Assembly (NCBI RefSeq): GCF_009727055.1
Contig: NC_052349.1
Span: forward strand, 41,860,762 to 41,924,761
Length of the DNA: 64,000 nucleotides
Reading direction: 5' to 3'
Origin: Benincasa hispida
Lineage: Eukaryota > Streptophyta > Magnoliopsida > Cucurbitales > Cucurbitaceae
Shown here: positions 34,884 through 46,555 of the stretch, piece by piece
How positions within the stretch are numbered: position 1 is the stretch's first letter
Layout of the letters: every line of letters starts with the position of its first letter
Program-made: the position numbers and the translations under genes
The notes under the pieces: model-generated
What the model saw: only the letters and a program-made list of their open reading frames with translations
Databases searched by the model: none
What the model was told of the DNA's origin: nothing

Positions 34884-36967
34884 TGAAAGATCTCTTATCG
34901 AAGAGTTCCATGAGCACGTTCGGATTGATCCGATCTCACCATGACCAAAATATACAATATACATTCAAACGCACAGTTATACAAACATATAGTCAATTAA
35001 AGGCATGCTATGAATAACAAAATAAACAAGGGAGAGAGTGCCATACCAGTTGAAGATAGTCTTCAAACTTTGGAACTCAACGTAGTGGAAACCTCTACTC
35101 AATCGTCAACGTAGCAGCACACACAACCGCAAACTCACGACCGCAACGGGGACGACAACACCAGAAAAGAGCCCCAGGTATTCTCGAAGTGAGAACCCAA
35201 AGTGTGATCTTTGGTGAATTTGGTAGAGGACGTAGGAAGCACAGATCGTGTAGGCGATAAGCAAGTGGGAGAGAAAAAGGCGTTATCGCATAGCACGATG
35301 CTTATCATTTAGAAGACACTACACGATCGTGTAGGTTTTATTGAACGTTCGTTTAGGAAATGGTATATGATCGTTTAGAAAACTCGGCATATACTATGAT
35401 CGTTTAGAGAAGCTATGTGATCGTATAGAAAATAGTGTGCGATCGTTTAGGCGTGAGGTGGACGATCGTTTAGGCGGAGAGTGACTATCGTATAGGCTCT
35501 CGAAATTCTTAAGCGATCGATTAGCCTTCACTAGCGGGCTCCCTTTTTCTTTTTGGACGGATGATTCAAAATGAAAACGATTTCATTTTAATTCATCGGG
35601 TACAATAATTGACGCTGCCCCACTAACCCACGTCCGAACGGGCTTAATTATCATATAATTAACCAATTAATTAATAATAAATATAATCATATTATATTTT
35701 TATCCTATAGTTTGATATCACATATCTACTATAGTATTTTCTTCTCTACTTGATATAAATCATATTTATATCTAATTTCCTCCAAAATAATGTATCTCAT
35801 ACATTTAGCCAATTATATCATATATAATTAATCAGTCCAATTATATCATATATAATCGAACTTCCTCTTGTCAATTTGAACATTTTAAGTTAACCCAAAC
35901 ACTGGTTCTCGACTTTATCCAAGCTACCCAGGGGACCTAATGAACCTATGACTTGAAGCTTCAACGGTCTGTGAATAGCTAACTAAACTCTTTAGCCACA
36001 ACTGTCAAACATTCCACTAAAGACCAACAGCTGAACTCTTCTTACCACAGATATACTTTTGTGTCCATTGGATATAACCAATCATGAGTAAGATGACCCT
36101 TCACAGATGCTCGTAAGTACAGCTGGGCTAAATTACCGTTTTACCTCTATAGTTACATCTCACTCTTTAAGTACAACTGATTCCTCTAATGAACAATACA
36201 ACATAGTCCAACTATGTGTGAACACCTTTCGGCCCAAGAGAAGGTGTGTGGTGCCACATCATTCAAGCCCCAAAATCAGCCCTTAAGGGAGCTATCTATC
36301 TACTTACCTCTTCCTCGGGGAAGGAGTGAATTCCATCTTGTGTAGTTGAGTTTCTAGCTCCCAAATTAGAGGAATCCTCAAAATGGTAGGTTTGAATCGG
36401 CAACCGGGCCACTTGCACCCATACAAATCAAATGACCGCCCTCAATGGCAAGAGTTCCTAACTCACTTAGGATTGAGATCATGTTACCTATGGGCATATT
36501 AGTGAAGTGAAGTCTCTGTCATTAACGGTGTTATATAACGAGATGTTAACACTTCGTGGTCAGGTCTTATACAAACTCTTTGTATAGGATGCCCCCGCTC
36601 GCATGTCCCCGACACGAATGATCAGGATCAGACCATTTGTAACAAGTCACAACATTGTGACCATTCCACAAAGCGGACCGCATCCGTAGTGTTACCAGGA
36701 TAAGGTTTCCCTCCTATATCCATATACTACAGACCATTTTGGTTATCACTCAAGACATGATCCACTTGTATGTCACCACATACATGCTTGAGTCACATGC
36801 AGATAACCAGGGATTTTATGTTTATTGGTTTGTGGTAAAACAAATAAAACAAGCAACTGAGCAAAATACAAAATGTGAAGTAAATATCATATATTACACA
36901 ACACAAGCGTTCGTACAAACTGTTTACAAACTACAAGACACGAGAATTTAGGGCATCAACCCCAACA
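34884..36967 (-). mobile_element. Solo LTR 1 of a copia-like family (2.08 kb)
   Basis: In minus orientation it starts TGTTGGGGTTGATGCCCTAA and ends GAGATCTTTCA (TG...CA). The start resembles copia B's LTR start. The flanks ATAAT and ATATT are a near-match 5 bp duplication. There is no primer site beyond its 3' end and no purine tract before its 5' end, so it is a solo LTR. It carries an array of 11 CGATCGTTTAG-like units at 35283-35524. Confidence 0.75.
35283..35524 (-). repeat. 22 bp-spaced CGATCG motif array in solo LTR 1
   Basis: Eleven variants of CGATCGTTTAG start at 35283, 35302, 35324, 35346, 35368, 35397, 35418, 35440, 35463, 35485 and 35514. The intervals are 19, 22, 22, 22, 29, 21, 22, 23, 22 and 29. 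The core CGATCG is palindromic; the TTTAG side gives direction. Confidence 0.85.
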
Positions 36968-37424
36968 ATATTTGTGTCCACTTGATTTAACCATAACCAG
37001 TAAGTTGACCCTTCACAGGTTGTTTGTAATAATGGCTGGGTCAAAAGCTGTTTTACCCCCGAAATTACATCTTACTCCTTAAATTGATTCTTTAGTAAAC
37101 AATCAGTTTGTGATCTAATAACTGAACCGGATCCCTCTCGGGCCAATGAGAGGGTGAGACCCCTTGTTCAAGACCTGGATTCAACACTTAAGAGAACAAC
37201 CTTCCTCCTATCTCTAAATTAGATAGGCGTGAATTCCATCTTGCACACTGTGTCTCTAACTATCTACTCGGTCTTACCCCTTAAATGGGAGAGTTATTGA
37301 GCTGGTGCTGTTAAGCCAACCCTCACCTATGCAAATCTAAGGATAATTCCGAATAAACAGGAGTTCATAGTTAGCCCAGGATTAAGATTGAGTTACTTTG
37401 GTCATCTAAGCAAAATAGTCATGC
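36968..37424 (-). repeat. Copia B-type LTR fragment, minus strand
   Basis: Reverse complement of the middle of the copia B LTR: TGTCCACTTGATTTAACC, GGCCAATGAGAGGGTGAG, then AACAGGAGTTCATAGTTAGC. It is joined abruptly at about 37424 to a fragment of the solo-LTR family. Confidence 0.65.
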
Positions 37425-38571
37425 ATTCCACTAAAGACCGACAGCTAAACTTTTCTTACCACAAATATATTTCTATGTCCATTGGATATAATCAATCATG
37501 AGTATAATAACCATTCACAGATGCTCGAAAGTACAGTTGGGTCAATTCACCGTTTTACCCCTGTAGATACATCTCACTCCTTAAGTACCACTGATCCCTC
37601 TAATAAACAATACAACATAGTCCAACTATGTGTGAACACCTCTCGGGCCAAGAGAAGATATGTGGCGCCACATCATTCAAGCCCTGGAATCAGCCCTTAA
37701 GGGAGCTATCTATTTACTTACCCCTGCTTCGGGGAAGGAGTGAATTCTATCTTGTGTAGCTGAATTCCCAGCTCCTTAATCAGACGAATCTTCAAAGTGG
37801 TAGGTTCGAGTCAGCGAACTAGCCACTCGCACCCATGAAAATCAAAGGATCGCCCTCAATGTGGTCATGCTTCTTCGAGAACGGTTTTTCCCTCAATTTG
37901 AAAGTAGGTTCCACGAGCAGGTCAGGGACAGGTTCCGGTCACTCTTTCGATACCATGCCTCCCAAAAAAAAGAGAGATTTGTTCTTGCTCTCCCAATTCA
38001 GGAAGATGGAAATCGCTAGTTGGGTGGCTCCGTTCCATACCTCATTTCGTAGAGAACCTCAGGAGTTCCCAACTCACTCAGGATTGAGGTCATGTTACCT
38101 ATGGTCATCCTAGTGAAGTGAAGTCTCTGTCATGAATGGTGTTATATAATGAGACATTAACACTTCGTGGTCAGGTCTTATACAAACTTTTTGCATAGAA
38201 CGCCCCCGCTCGCATGTCCCCTACACGAATGATCAGGATCAGACCATCTGTGATAAGTTACAATACTTGCAACTATTCCACAAAGCGGGCCGCATCCGTA
38301 GCGTTACCAGGATAAGATTTTCCTTATATATCCATATAGTACAGACCATTCTGGTTATCATTTAAGACATGATCCACTTGTATGTCACCACATACATGTT
38401 TAAGTTACATACAGACAACCAGGGATTTTAGTTTATTGGTTTGTGGTAAAGCAAATAAAACATTCAACTGAGTAAAATCAAGAAGTGAAGTAAATATCAT
38501 ATATTATACATCACAAGTGTTCGTACAAACTATTACAGGACACGAGACTTTAGGGCATCAACCCCAACACT
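37425..38571 (-). repeat. Truncated copy of the solo-LTR family
   Basis: Matches solo LTR 1 from ATTCCACTAAAGACC to the terminal GGGCATCAACCCCAACA at 38571. The other half, which would hold the CGATCG array, is missing. The exact TGTTGGGG end abuts a minus-strand copia RNase H remnant. It contains a 199 bp foreign insertion. Confidence 0.7.
37862..38060. other. 199 bp insertion of unrelated DNA inside an LTR fragment
   Basis: The other copies of this LTR pass directly from CGCCCTCAATGG to AGGAGTTCCCAAC. Here 199 bp of GC-richer sequence intervenes, starting GGTCATGCTTCTTCGAGAAC. One forward frame is open for most of it (VMLLRERFFPQFESRFHEQV at its start). Its origin is unknown; organelle DNA is one possibility. 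Confidence 0.7.
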
Positions 38572-39330
38572 CCTAATAACATTAGAATAACCAGTCACTA
38601 AGCATTTTATATCATTCCTATAAACAAGACCAACATTAGACGTACTTTTTAAGTAATGAAAAATCCTCTAACAGTTTGTCAATTTTCCTTTCTAGGTTGA
38701 CCCATGATCCTGTCGATAACACTAATAACATGAGAAAGATCATGCCTAATACAAACCATAATATGCATCAAACTTCCCACTTCACTAGCATACAAAATTC
38801 GAGACGTATACTCCTTCCCAACTTTAGACTGTGGTGAAAGTATAGATGACAGACGAGCATTTGCAGTACTGAGAGTATCTAGGCTTAGTTGATGACATAC
38901 GAAACCTAGACAATATCTCATGAATATAACCTTTTTGTGACAAGAAAATCTTGTTTTGATCTTTGTCCTTATAGATCTTCTTACTTAAAATTTTCTAAAT
39001 AGCACCTAAATCCTTTAACTTCTGAATATCAGACTTAAACTTTGCAACTATGAATATATCATCTACATATAAAATCAAATAAACCATACCATCATTAGCT
39101 TTGTTATAATATACACAACAATCATACAGACTCTTGTTATAGCCAAGTCCAACCATATAACTATAAAATCGCTTGTATCACTGCCTTGCGGACTGCTTTA
39201 GTCTATACAAGGACTTCTTTAACTTGCACATCTAATCTTCTTTGCCTGGACATTGGAACCTATCTAGTTGGTTCATGTTATTATACAACATATGAAGAAT
39301 CCTCTCATTAATCTTAGAGGTATCATTCAC
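38572..39330 (-). pseudogene. Copia RT/RNase H remnant, minus strand
   Basis: On the minus strand the sequence reads VYLILYVDDIFIVAKFKSDI (the YVDD polymerase box near 39070) and FLSQKGYIHEIL, then ASEVGSLMHIMVCIRHDLSH, VIDRIMGQPRKEN (38679-38921 open) and DIKCLVTGYSNVI at the LTR junction. Stops interrupt it. The N-terminal RT half and the RNase H end are missing. Confidence 0.8.
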
Positions 39331-40181
39331 CAGGAAATGGTTAAGTGTGGCCTAAAGACTTGGGGACGATAATATTTTTTTCTCACTCATCACCTAACTT
39401 TGCACTTGCTCAATAGTGGTAGGGGCTAATGAAGAGGAACGTTGCAAGGTCAATCCAACATTTGATCTTGGCTTGATTTAAGAAGTTGCAATGGAATATA
39501 ACTTCTAAGAAAAATAAGTCATCCGCCACTAAATTGCCACTTATGATATCTCCTCTTGCTCCTATGACTATGACTCCTCTGATAGATGGCACTTTCTCCT
39601 CCCCTAAACTTGAACCAGAGAACTTGAGACAAGAAAGCCAGGTCCATGCTTTAATAGCTTAAATGCCTCCCTATGTGCCTAGTACTACAACCAAATTAGC
39701 CTCACACTAGCCATCTGGTGTTGTTGTTTCTTCTATGCATGCCATAGTTGTGGTAGGCTATATGATTGAGTGACTAGAGAGGTTTATGGCACAATCTCGT
39801 GCCTACTAAGCATATGCAAGGGCCAGAGATGACATATTTAAGTGGTTCTTGAGCTTGGTTAGGCCATACTATTACCTTATAGGCTCACCTTTCCCTGGAC
39901 ATCTTCTTCATGATCCCTTGGATGAAAAGTAAGACAATGAAATTGATGATTATGCACCTACTTAGAGTTAAGGGAGTATCATGTTCCTTCTACTTGTTTG
40001 TTCCTTTTAATTATTTAAGATGCATAGTTTGCTTTAGTTTCTATTTTTATTATCCATTGTTTAGGTTAGATTTTAATTTTTGATTGGCTAGGTTTAGTTT
40101 TGTTGGAAATGATATTGATAGATAGATTTTATTTTATTTTTTTATTGTTAATAGTTTTTTAGCATGATTTTTTTTTTTTTT

Positions 40182-40212
<31 letters not shown>

Positions 40213-40344
40213 GTCCTTGATGATGACAATTAAGCATATCTCCTTTTAGCATGCCTTGCTATCAACCCTAAAATGTACAAAACCAAGAGTTATCATTTTT
40301 TTGCATGTGAAAAATATTCTTAGGCTAGTCTTCTGCATGTTCGT
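39331..40344. other. Unassigned repetitive DNA with (TG)n
   Basis: Probably part of the same gypsy element that resumes at 42489 after the solo LTR, but I found no decisive domain. A (GT)n run of about 11 units is at 40183-40205. Confidence 0.4.
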
Positions 40345-42488
40345 TGAAGGATCTCATATTTAAGAGTTCTATGAGCACGTTTAGATCGCTTCGATCTCAC
40401 AGTGACTGAAATATAACATTATACATTCAACACATACAGTTATGCAAATAAACTCTAACTAACGGCATGCTATGAACAACAAAAACATAAGGGAAAGAGT
40501 TCCATACCAGTTGAAGACTATTTTCAAACTTCAAAACTCTAACACAGCGAAAACCCTCCAAGTGATCTACCAACGCCCGGTGGAAACGTCGACTGCAGCA
40601 ACACGATCAACGCAAACTCATGACCGCAACGGGGACGACACCACCACTAATGAGCCCCGGGTATTCTCAGAGTAAAAACCCAAAGGGTGGGCTTTAGTGA
40701 ATTTGGTAGAAGACGAAGGAAATACGAGTCGTGTAGTCGATAAGCAAGTGGGAGAGAAAACGACACTATCACATAGCAGAAGTGCTTATCGTCTAGAGGA
40801 GCTACACGATCGTGTAGGATTTACTAAACGATCATTTAGAAAAAGGTATATGATTATTTAGTTAAATAGGCACACTATACGATCTATTATAGAAGTTATC
40901 CGATCGTGTAGGCGAGAGTGTGAGATCGTTTAACGCGAGACAGAGGATCATTTAGACGGAGAAGCGACTATCAATAGGCTCTCGAGCGATCATTTTCTTT
41001 CACCAACGCGCGCTTATGAAATCTTTTGAGCAAATGACAGACTTTCGATTGAACGATTCAAAAATGAAAATATTTTTCATTTTAACCCATCGGTTACCAT
41101 AACCGATGTTGCTCACTAACCCACGTCCGAACGTGAAATTTGGCATAATTATCTGATAATTAACCAACTAATTAATTAATAAATATAATCATATTATATT
41201 TTTATCCTATAGTTTGATATCATATATCTACTATAGTATTTTCTCCTTTACTTGATATAAATCATATTTATATCTAATTTCCTCCAAAATAATGTATCTC
41301 ATACATTTAGCCAATTATATCATATATAATTAACCAATCCAATTATATCATATATAATCGAACTTTTCCTCTTGTCAATTTGAACATTTCAAATTAACCT
41401 AAATACTAGTTCTCGACTTTATCCAAGCTACCTAGGGGACCTAATAGACCTGTGGCTCGAAGCTCCAACGGTATGTGAATAGCTGACTAAACTCTTTAGC
41501 CACGAGATCCACCATCCGTTAATTGTCAGACATTCCACTAAAGACCAACAGTTGAACTCTTCTTACCACAGATATAATTCTGTGCCCATCGGATATAACC
41601 AATCATGAGTACGATGACCCTTCACAGATGCTCGTAAGTACAGCTGAGCCAAATTACCGTTTTGCTCCCTAGTTACATCTCACTCCTTAAGTGTCACGAT
41701 TACTCTAATGAACAATACAACATAGTTCTACTATATGTGAACACCTCTCGAGCCAAGAGAAGGTTTGTGGCGCCACATCGTTCAAGCCCTAGAATCAGTC
41801 CTTAAGGGAACTATCTATCTACTTATCCCTGCCTCGGGGAAGGAGTGAATTCCATCTTGTGTAGCTGAGTTCCCAGGTCCTAAATCAGGCGAATCCCCAA
41901 AATGGTAGGTTTGAATCGGCGACCTGGCCACTCGCACCCATACAAATCAAAGGACCGCCCTCAATGGTAGGAGTTCCCAACTCACTCAGGATTGAGCTCA
42001 TGTTACCTATGGCCATCCTAGTGAAGTGAAGTCTCTGTCATGAACGGTGTTATATAACGAGACGTTAACACTTCGTGGTCAGGTCTTATACAAACTCTTT
42101 GTATAGGATGCCCACGCTCGCATGTCCCCAACACGAATAATCAGGATCAGACCATCTGTGACAAGTCACAACACTTGGGACCATTCCACAAAGCAGGCCG
42201 TGTCCATAGCATTACGAGGATAAGGTTTCCCTCCTTTATCCATATAGTATAGACCATTTTGGTTATCACTCAAGACATGATCCACTTATATGTCATCACA
42301 TACATGTTTGAGTCATATACAGATAACTAGGGATTTTATGTTTATTGGTTTGTGGTAAAGCAAATAAAACAAGTAAATGAGCAATAATATCAAAAAGTGA
42401 AGTAAATATCATATATTAACAACACAAGCATTCATACATACTGTTTACAAACTATAGGACATGAGACTTTAGGGCATCCACCCCAACA
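40345..42488 (-). mobile_element. Solo LTR 2 of the same family (2.14 kb)
   Basis: In minus orientation it starts TGTTGGGGTGGATGCCCTAA and ends GAGATCCTTCA. The flanks TTCGT and GTTCA are not a clean duplication. The adjoining sequences lack a primer site or purine tract, so solo LTRs 1 and 2 are not the two ends of one element. The CGATCG array at 40766-40997 has 11 units, but they are more mutated (for example CGATCATTTAG, TGATTATTTAG). Confidence 0.72.
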
Positions 42489-43296
42489 GTTCAAACAATT
42501 TAGCCCACTAGAAGAGCCTAGCTCTATTTGTTGCAACCTAGCCATAGCCATCATCTTGTTTTTGTATCCCTTTTTCTTTGTATTCAAAATCTTCATCAAT
42601 ATAAGAACGTAGTCATGCTTATATGTATGATAGGTTTGTTAAAAAAAGAGAGAGAGAAAAATAAAGAAAAATAAAGCTAGAATAATACTCTTCCTTTCTA
42701 AGTTATTCAATGTACCTAAGGGCGAGCATGACACTCATACTTTCCTTTGTAGCAAAATAGTTAATGAGGGGAGTGAGTGTTTGTCTCAAGTGTGAGCCTT
42801 GCTCATAGTAAGATGATTCGTATGACACTCATGTGAGCAAGTTGAAATGAGGACGAAGGCGACACTGAGGATCTTTCCTAGGCAAGAGCAAGAAAAGAAA
42901 AACTAAAAAGAATAAAGGGCTTGCAAAGTAAAAGCCTTATGGCCCAGCAAAAGCATAAGTTTTAGGAAGCCCAACAGAAGTATATGTTTTAGGGATGTAC
43001 TCTCTAGTTAGCTTTGGAAAAATGACTCATGAAAAATCTCACTAAGTTCCATGACTAGTGGCTAACATTAGTTTGCATTTGGATAGATAGTTGATGAAGG
43101 TTGAGCTATCTTTTAAATGAAACTCTTAAGAGATTTTTTAGAGTTTGAGCAAGTACGACATTAGATTGGAGACCTCTCTTGAAAGTTACTATCTTTGCAC
43201 TTCTCAAATTGATTAAGAATGCGTAACACTACTATTGCTTATCTTTCGTGATGTTTTGTTTGCTTAAGGACAAGCATAGGCTTAAGTTTGAGGGTA
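42489..43296 (+). mobile_element. 3' internal region of a gypsy (Tat/Athila-like) remnant
   Basis: Non-coding, ending in GGACAAGCATAGGCTTAAGT followed by TTGAGGGTA at 43269-43296. This looks like the purine-rich tract before the 3' LTR in Tat/Athila elements. The identification rests on this phrase and position only. Confidence 0.45.
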
Positions 43297-44710
43297 TGAT
43301 GCATGTCATGAAATGCATGTTTTAGAATGATTTTTCTATACTTTTACTTAGTAAAAATGGTCATTTACATGTGTTTTATGCCATCATATGGACTTAAATG
43401 GATTCAATGGTCTTATCAAGGTATTTTTGGTCTCAAAAGTTGATCTTACTAACCTTGATTATTTTATGAACTTTGGTAGGAAGTTCTAATTGATTTGAAG
43501 AAATTGAGTCGATGTGCTCGCATCAAAACCCTAAAATCCAATTTTTTTTTTCCAGTCATCTACAGTTGCTATTCTCATGGTCCAAAGCTATTTTTCAATG
43601 TTGGAATTTCCTAGTAAACACCTGAAGCATCATTTTTGGCCTTCCTTCAAGCGATTGGAGCCTATAAAAGGATGGAAAGCCTCCTCTTTGAAGCATCCAT
43701 GATCTATCCATGAAATTTAGCCATCCTTGGACGAAATCTAAACTTCCCAGTTAGAAAGCTTTAAGAATGAAAGTTCCTCTAAAGTTTGAGAGCTCTAGGT
43801 CATCCCTACCCTATAAAAAGATGTAGAGAGATAGGATTCATCCTTGAAAAAGGAGAATCACCATAGGGAAAGATTACAAGAGTGAGAGATTTCCTTAAGG
43901 CATCATCATATTATATAGGATTTCTTAGTTCATTTATGCACTTTTCTAATTTCTTTACATTGCACCTGTTGAACATGCATCTTGTAATCATGGTTATTGA
44001 TCTAATAAAATCCATTCATTTGTTTATAATCATGAGCTAAATTCTTTAACGAGTTCAGTTATGTGAATACCTTAAGGTTTTATGGATTGGCACAGTGCTT
44101 ATGCTTCATACCTATTTGGTTTATGCATTTCATTAGTTGAGTTTACTGATAAATATTATTAAGTTAAATTTTCCACTTATTCAGCAATCTAGTGAAATCT
44201 TAATGCTAAGAAGGTTAGAATATAAATAGATGTCACAAAGGAATATGGGACTAAGAGCCTAAAAATAGGACTGTCACGTAGCTAGCCTTAGAAATAAGGA
44301 AACCATAAAGTAAAGAAATTGCATAAAATTAACCTAAGATTCATCTAACCATAAAAATATAGGTATTAGCTGCTTAGGGCTCCTAAAGGAACTTGGTACA
44401 AGATCAAATAGGAGGAGTTTTCTGTCCATGACCAACTCACTGTCCATATGTGACGTGATGACATTGCCCAAGGTACACTGCCCTTTTGGTTGAAACATAA
44501 CTGAAACCTTATTCATCACTCTTGTTTACTAATTTTATCAATTTCTAGCCTAAATCACTATTTATCTGCACTTGGTTACCTTCGGTTACATTGATTGCAT
44601 TACCTTAATAATATTAAAGTTGGTATTAGACTTGTGGAATTCGACTCTGGGAATACTCTAGGATTTATTACTCCATTGATAGTGTATGCTTGCACTTAGA
44701 CCATATTTAT
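43297..44710 (+). repeat. Probable gypsy 3' LTR
   Basis: Starts TGATGCATGTCATGAAATGC right after the purine tract. It contains TGGAATTCGACTCTGGGAAT near the end, a phrase I associate with ends of Tat/Athila LTRs. The right boundary is a guess; no CA end or duplication was fixed. Confidence 0.4.
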
Positions 44711-46129
44711 CTTGTTTATATCTCTCATATGCAATAGGTCGATCACTATTCTAGAATTGTGTCGATTTTATCTAAGGATTGAACTTATGACTATTTGATT
44801 TTAATTTTTAAAACTAAACAAAAACAAAGTAAAGAAATCTTTTGAAATTCAAGAGACAGAGTATTCAAGGGTGTTCGTTTCCTTAATAACTTTATTAAGC
44901 CATGCAAGTTTCATATGGATTATTATGTTAATAATATGCTTAAGTCTAGAAACTATTTTTTGGATTATTATCTTTCAATAACAATATTTTCTCACGAAAA
45001 AATAATTGATCACTAATTGCATGAAACAATTAAGAAGTATACCATTAAGGATAGTCATGATCAACTTTCAATACCAACTTAACTATTTGCATGATAGCTT
45101 GATAACAATCCAATATTGTAGATCCAATTAAACATACAAACTTTCAAATTGAATATTTAATTTAACATGCATTGAGGATTAATCAATGTATTAAGCATGA
45201 TAATATTAGAAAACATTGAAGAACATGATATTCATAGAAAATAATACGCATTAACTTAAATCTATAAATAAGTTCATCAACATCCTAGAATTAAAACGTT
45301 TAGTCACTCATCATTGCTGGAAGCATACTCTTATACATTACAACAACCATGAAAAAGTAAAGAGAATAAAGAGAAAAGAGAAACACTACTATCGTGATGA
45401 TTCCCGTCAATTGGACATATCAGAATCTCTTTAATTTTCACCCTAGGATCTTGAACTGCCTCCAAATCAAGCTCTAAAATCTCCCTACTTTTTTTATGCT
45501 CAAACACTCTCAAAGGCTCTTTAATTGCATGTGTATAGAATGAATTCGACTACCAAAAAATCTAAGATAAATAACCAAAATTTTTCCAGAAATAACTATT
45601 TTTTCTCTAAAATAATGCTGCGATGCTCTAGGATAGCGTTGCGACATTTTATCGTAGCACTGCGACACTGTTGCTTTGCCTCTATGCACATATGTCTTCT
45701 GTGACTGGTACTATGGCACTACCCTATTTTTGTAGCTCCTTGGTTTTTCTTTTCCTCTTGTCGATGTTTGGTTCAATTTTGACTTCCTTGGGAAAAATTC
45801 ATCTATTTTATTCTCAATCTTGATCTCAAACACAATCCCAAAAATCACTAACAAATGACATCAAATCTAATATAATCATATTAAAAAAAATTCTAAATCT
45901 AAGGCAAATAATGCACATTTTAGGTGTGTTTCACTACACCAGATACCTATAACTCAATCGAGCTTAACTTTGCACTTCAAACAAATACAATTATTACAAA
46001 CTCAACTCAAATCTACACCTCAAACACAAAAAATTATTACAACACAAACTATTATTCTCCATAGATAATTACTACCAACTTAACTTAAGTCAACTTTGTA
46101 TGTCAAATGCACCCTAATAGGCAGCTCAT
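44711..46129. other. Unassigned repeat-like DNA
   Basis: No gene recognised. A GC-richer patch at 45617-45675 contains TAGCGTTGCGACA and GCACTGCGACACTG, similar to TAGCGCCGCGACACT in the copia B leader (48724). It is probably LTR-derived. Confidence 0.4.
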
Positions 46130-46550
46130 TAAAATGAGGTTATATGCAAACTATAGAATGAAGAGGACATCTCACAGTAGAAAATTCGTAGTATAAGGAC
46201 ATCACCAATGAACACAACACATATTGAACGAGAATTGGGTAGAACAACAAAGACACTGCTCGTATGAAGCCATTTTTCAAAAAAAAAAAAATAGAACGAT
46301 TACGACATATATGTCTAGATGCCCTTGAGTCAATAACCCAACCCTCATTTTATTCCATAGAGGAAGAAGCTATTGATGGAAAAATCCAAGCAGGAGGACT
46401 CACCTGACCCTTACGTGCCTTCAACGGTAACTTTATAAATTCGGGGAAGGAAAACGACCTATATGACAAAAAAAGAAAACACCGATGTGGTATCTACCAC
46501 AGAATCTCTGACACTTAAGTTAGTATTCAGCAAAGGGTCAAAGAAAGCTA
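46130..46550 (-). pseudogene. Older copia remnant with protease motif, minus strand
   Basis: On the minus strand about 46300-46350 reads GWVIDSRASRHICRN. This is a copia aspartic protease active site with DSG changed to DSR. A VLLPN / VGDV-like pattern follows. Copia B inserted at 46551-46555, and the flank resumes at 58563. Confidence 0.6.
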
Positions 46551-46555
46551 GAGAT
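46551..46555 (+). repeat. Left target site duplication of copia B
   Basis: GAGAT here and AAGAT at 58558-58562 are the same 5 bp with one change. Confidence 0.7.

Noticed and set aside
35283..35524. CRISPR-like array
   Set aside because: Units are 11 bp with spacers of about 11 bp. The array lies inside a plant retrotransposon LTR and is shared between copies, so it is a motif array and not CRISPR.
37482..37700. 72-codon frame as a gene
   Set aside because: It lies inside a truncated LTR whose sequence is explained by the solo-LTR family.
34884..42488. Solo LTRs 1 and 2 as the two ends of one full-length element
   Set aside because: No primer site lies inside solo LTR 2 and no purine tract next to solo LTR 1. 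The adjoining sequences are unrelated LTR and gypsy fragments, and the flanks differ.
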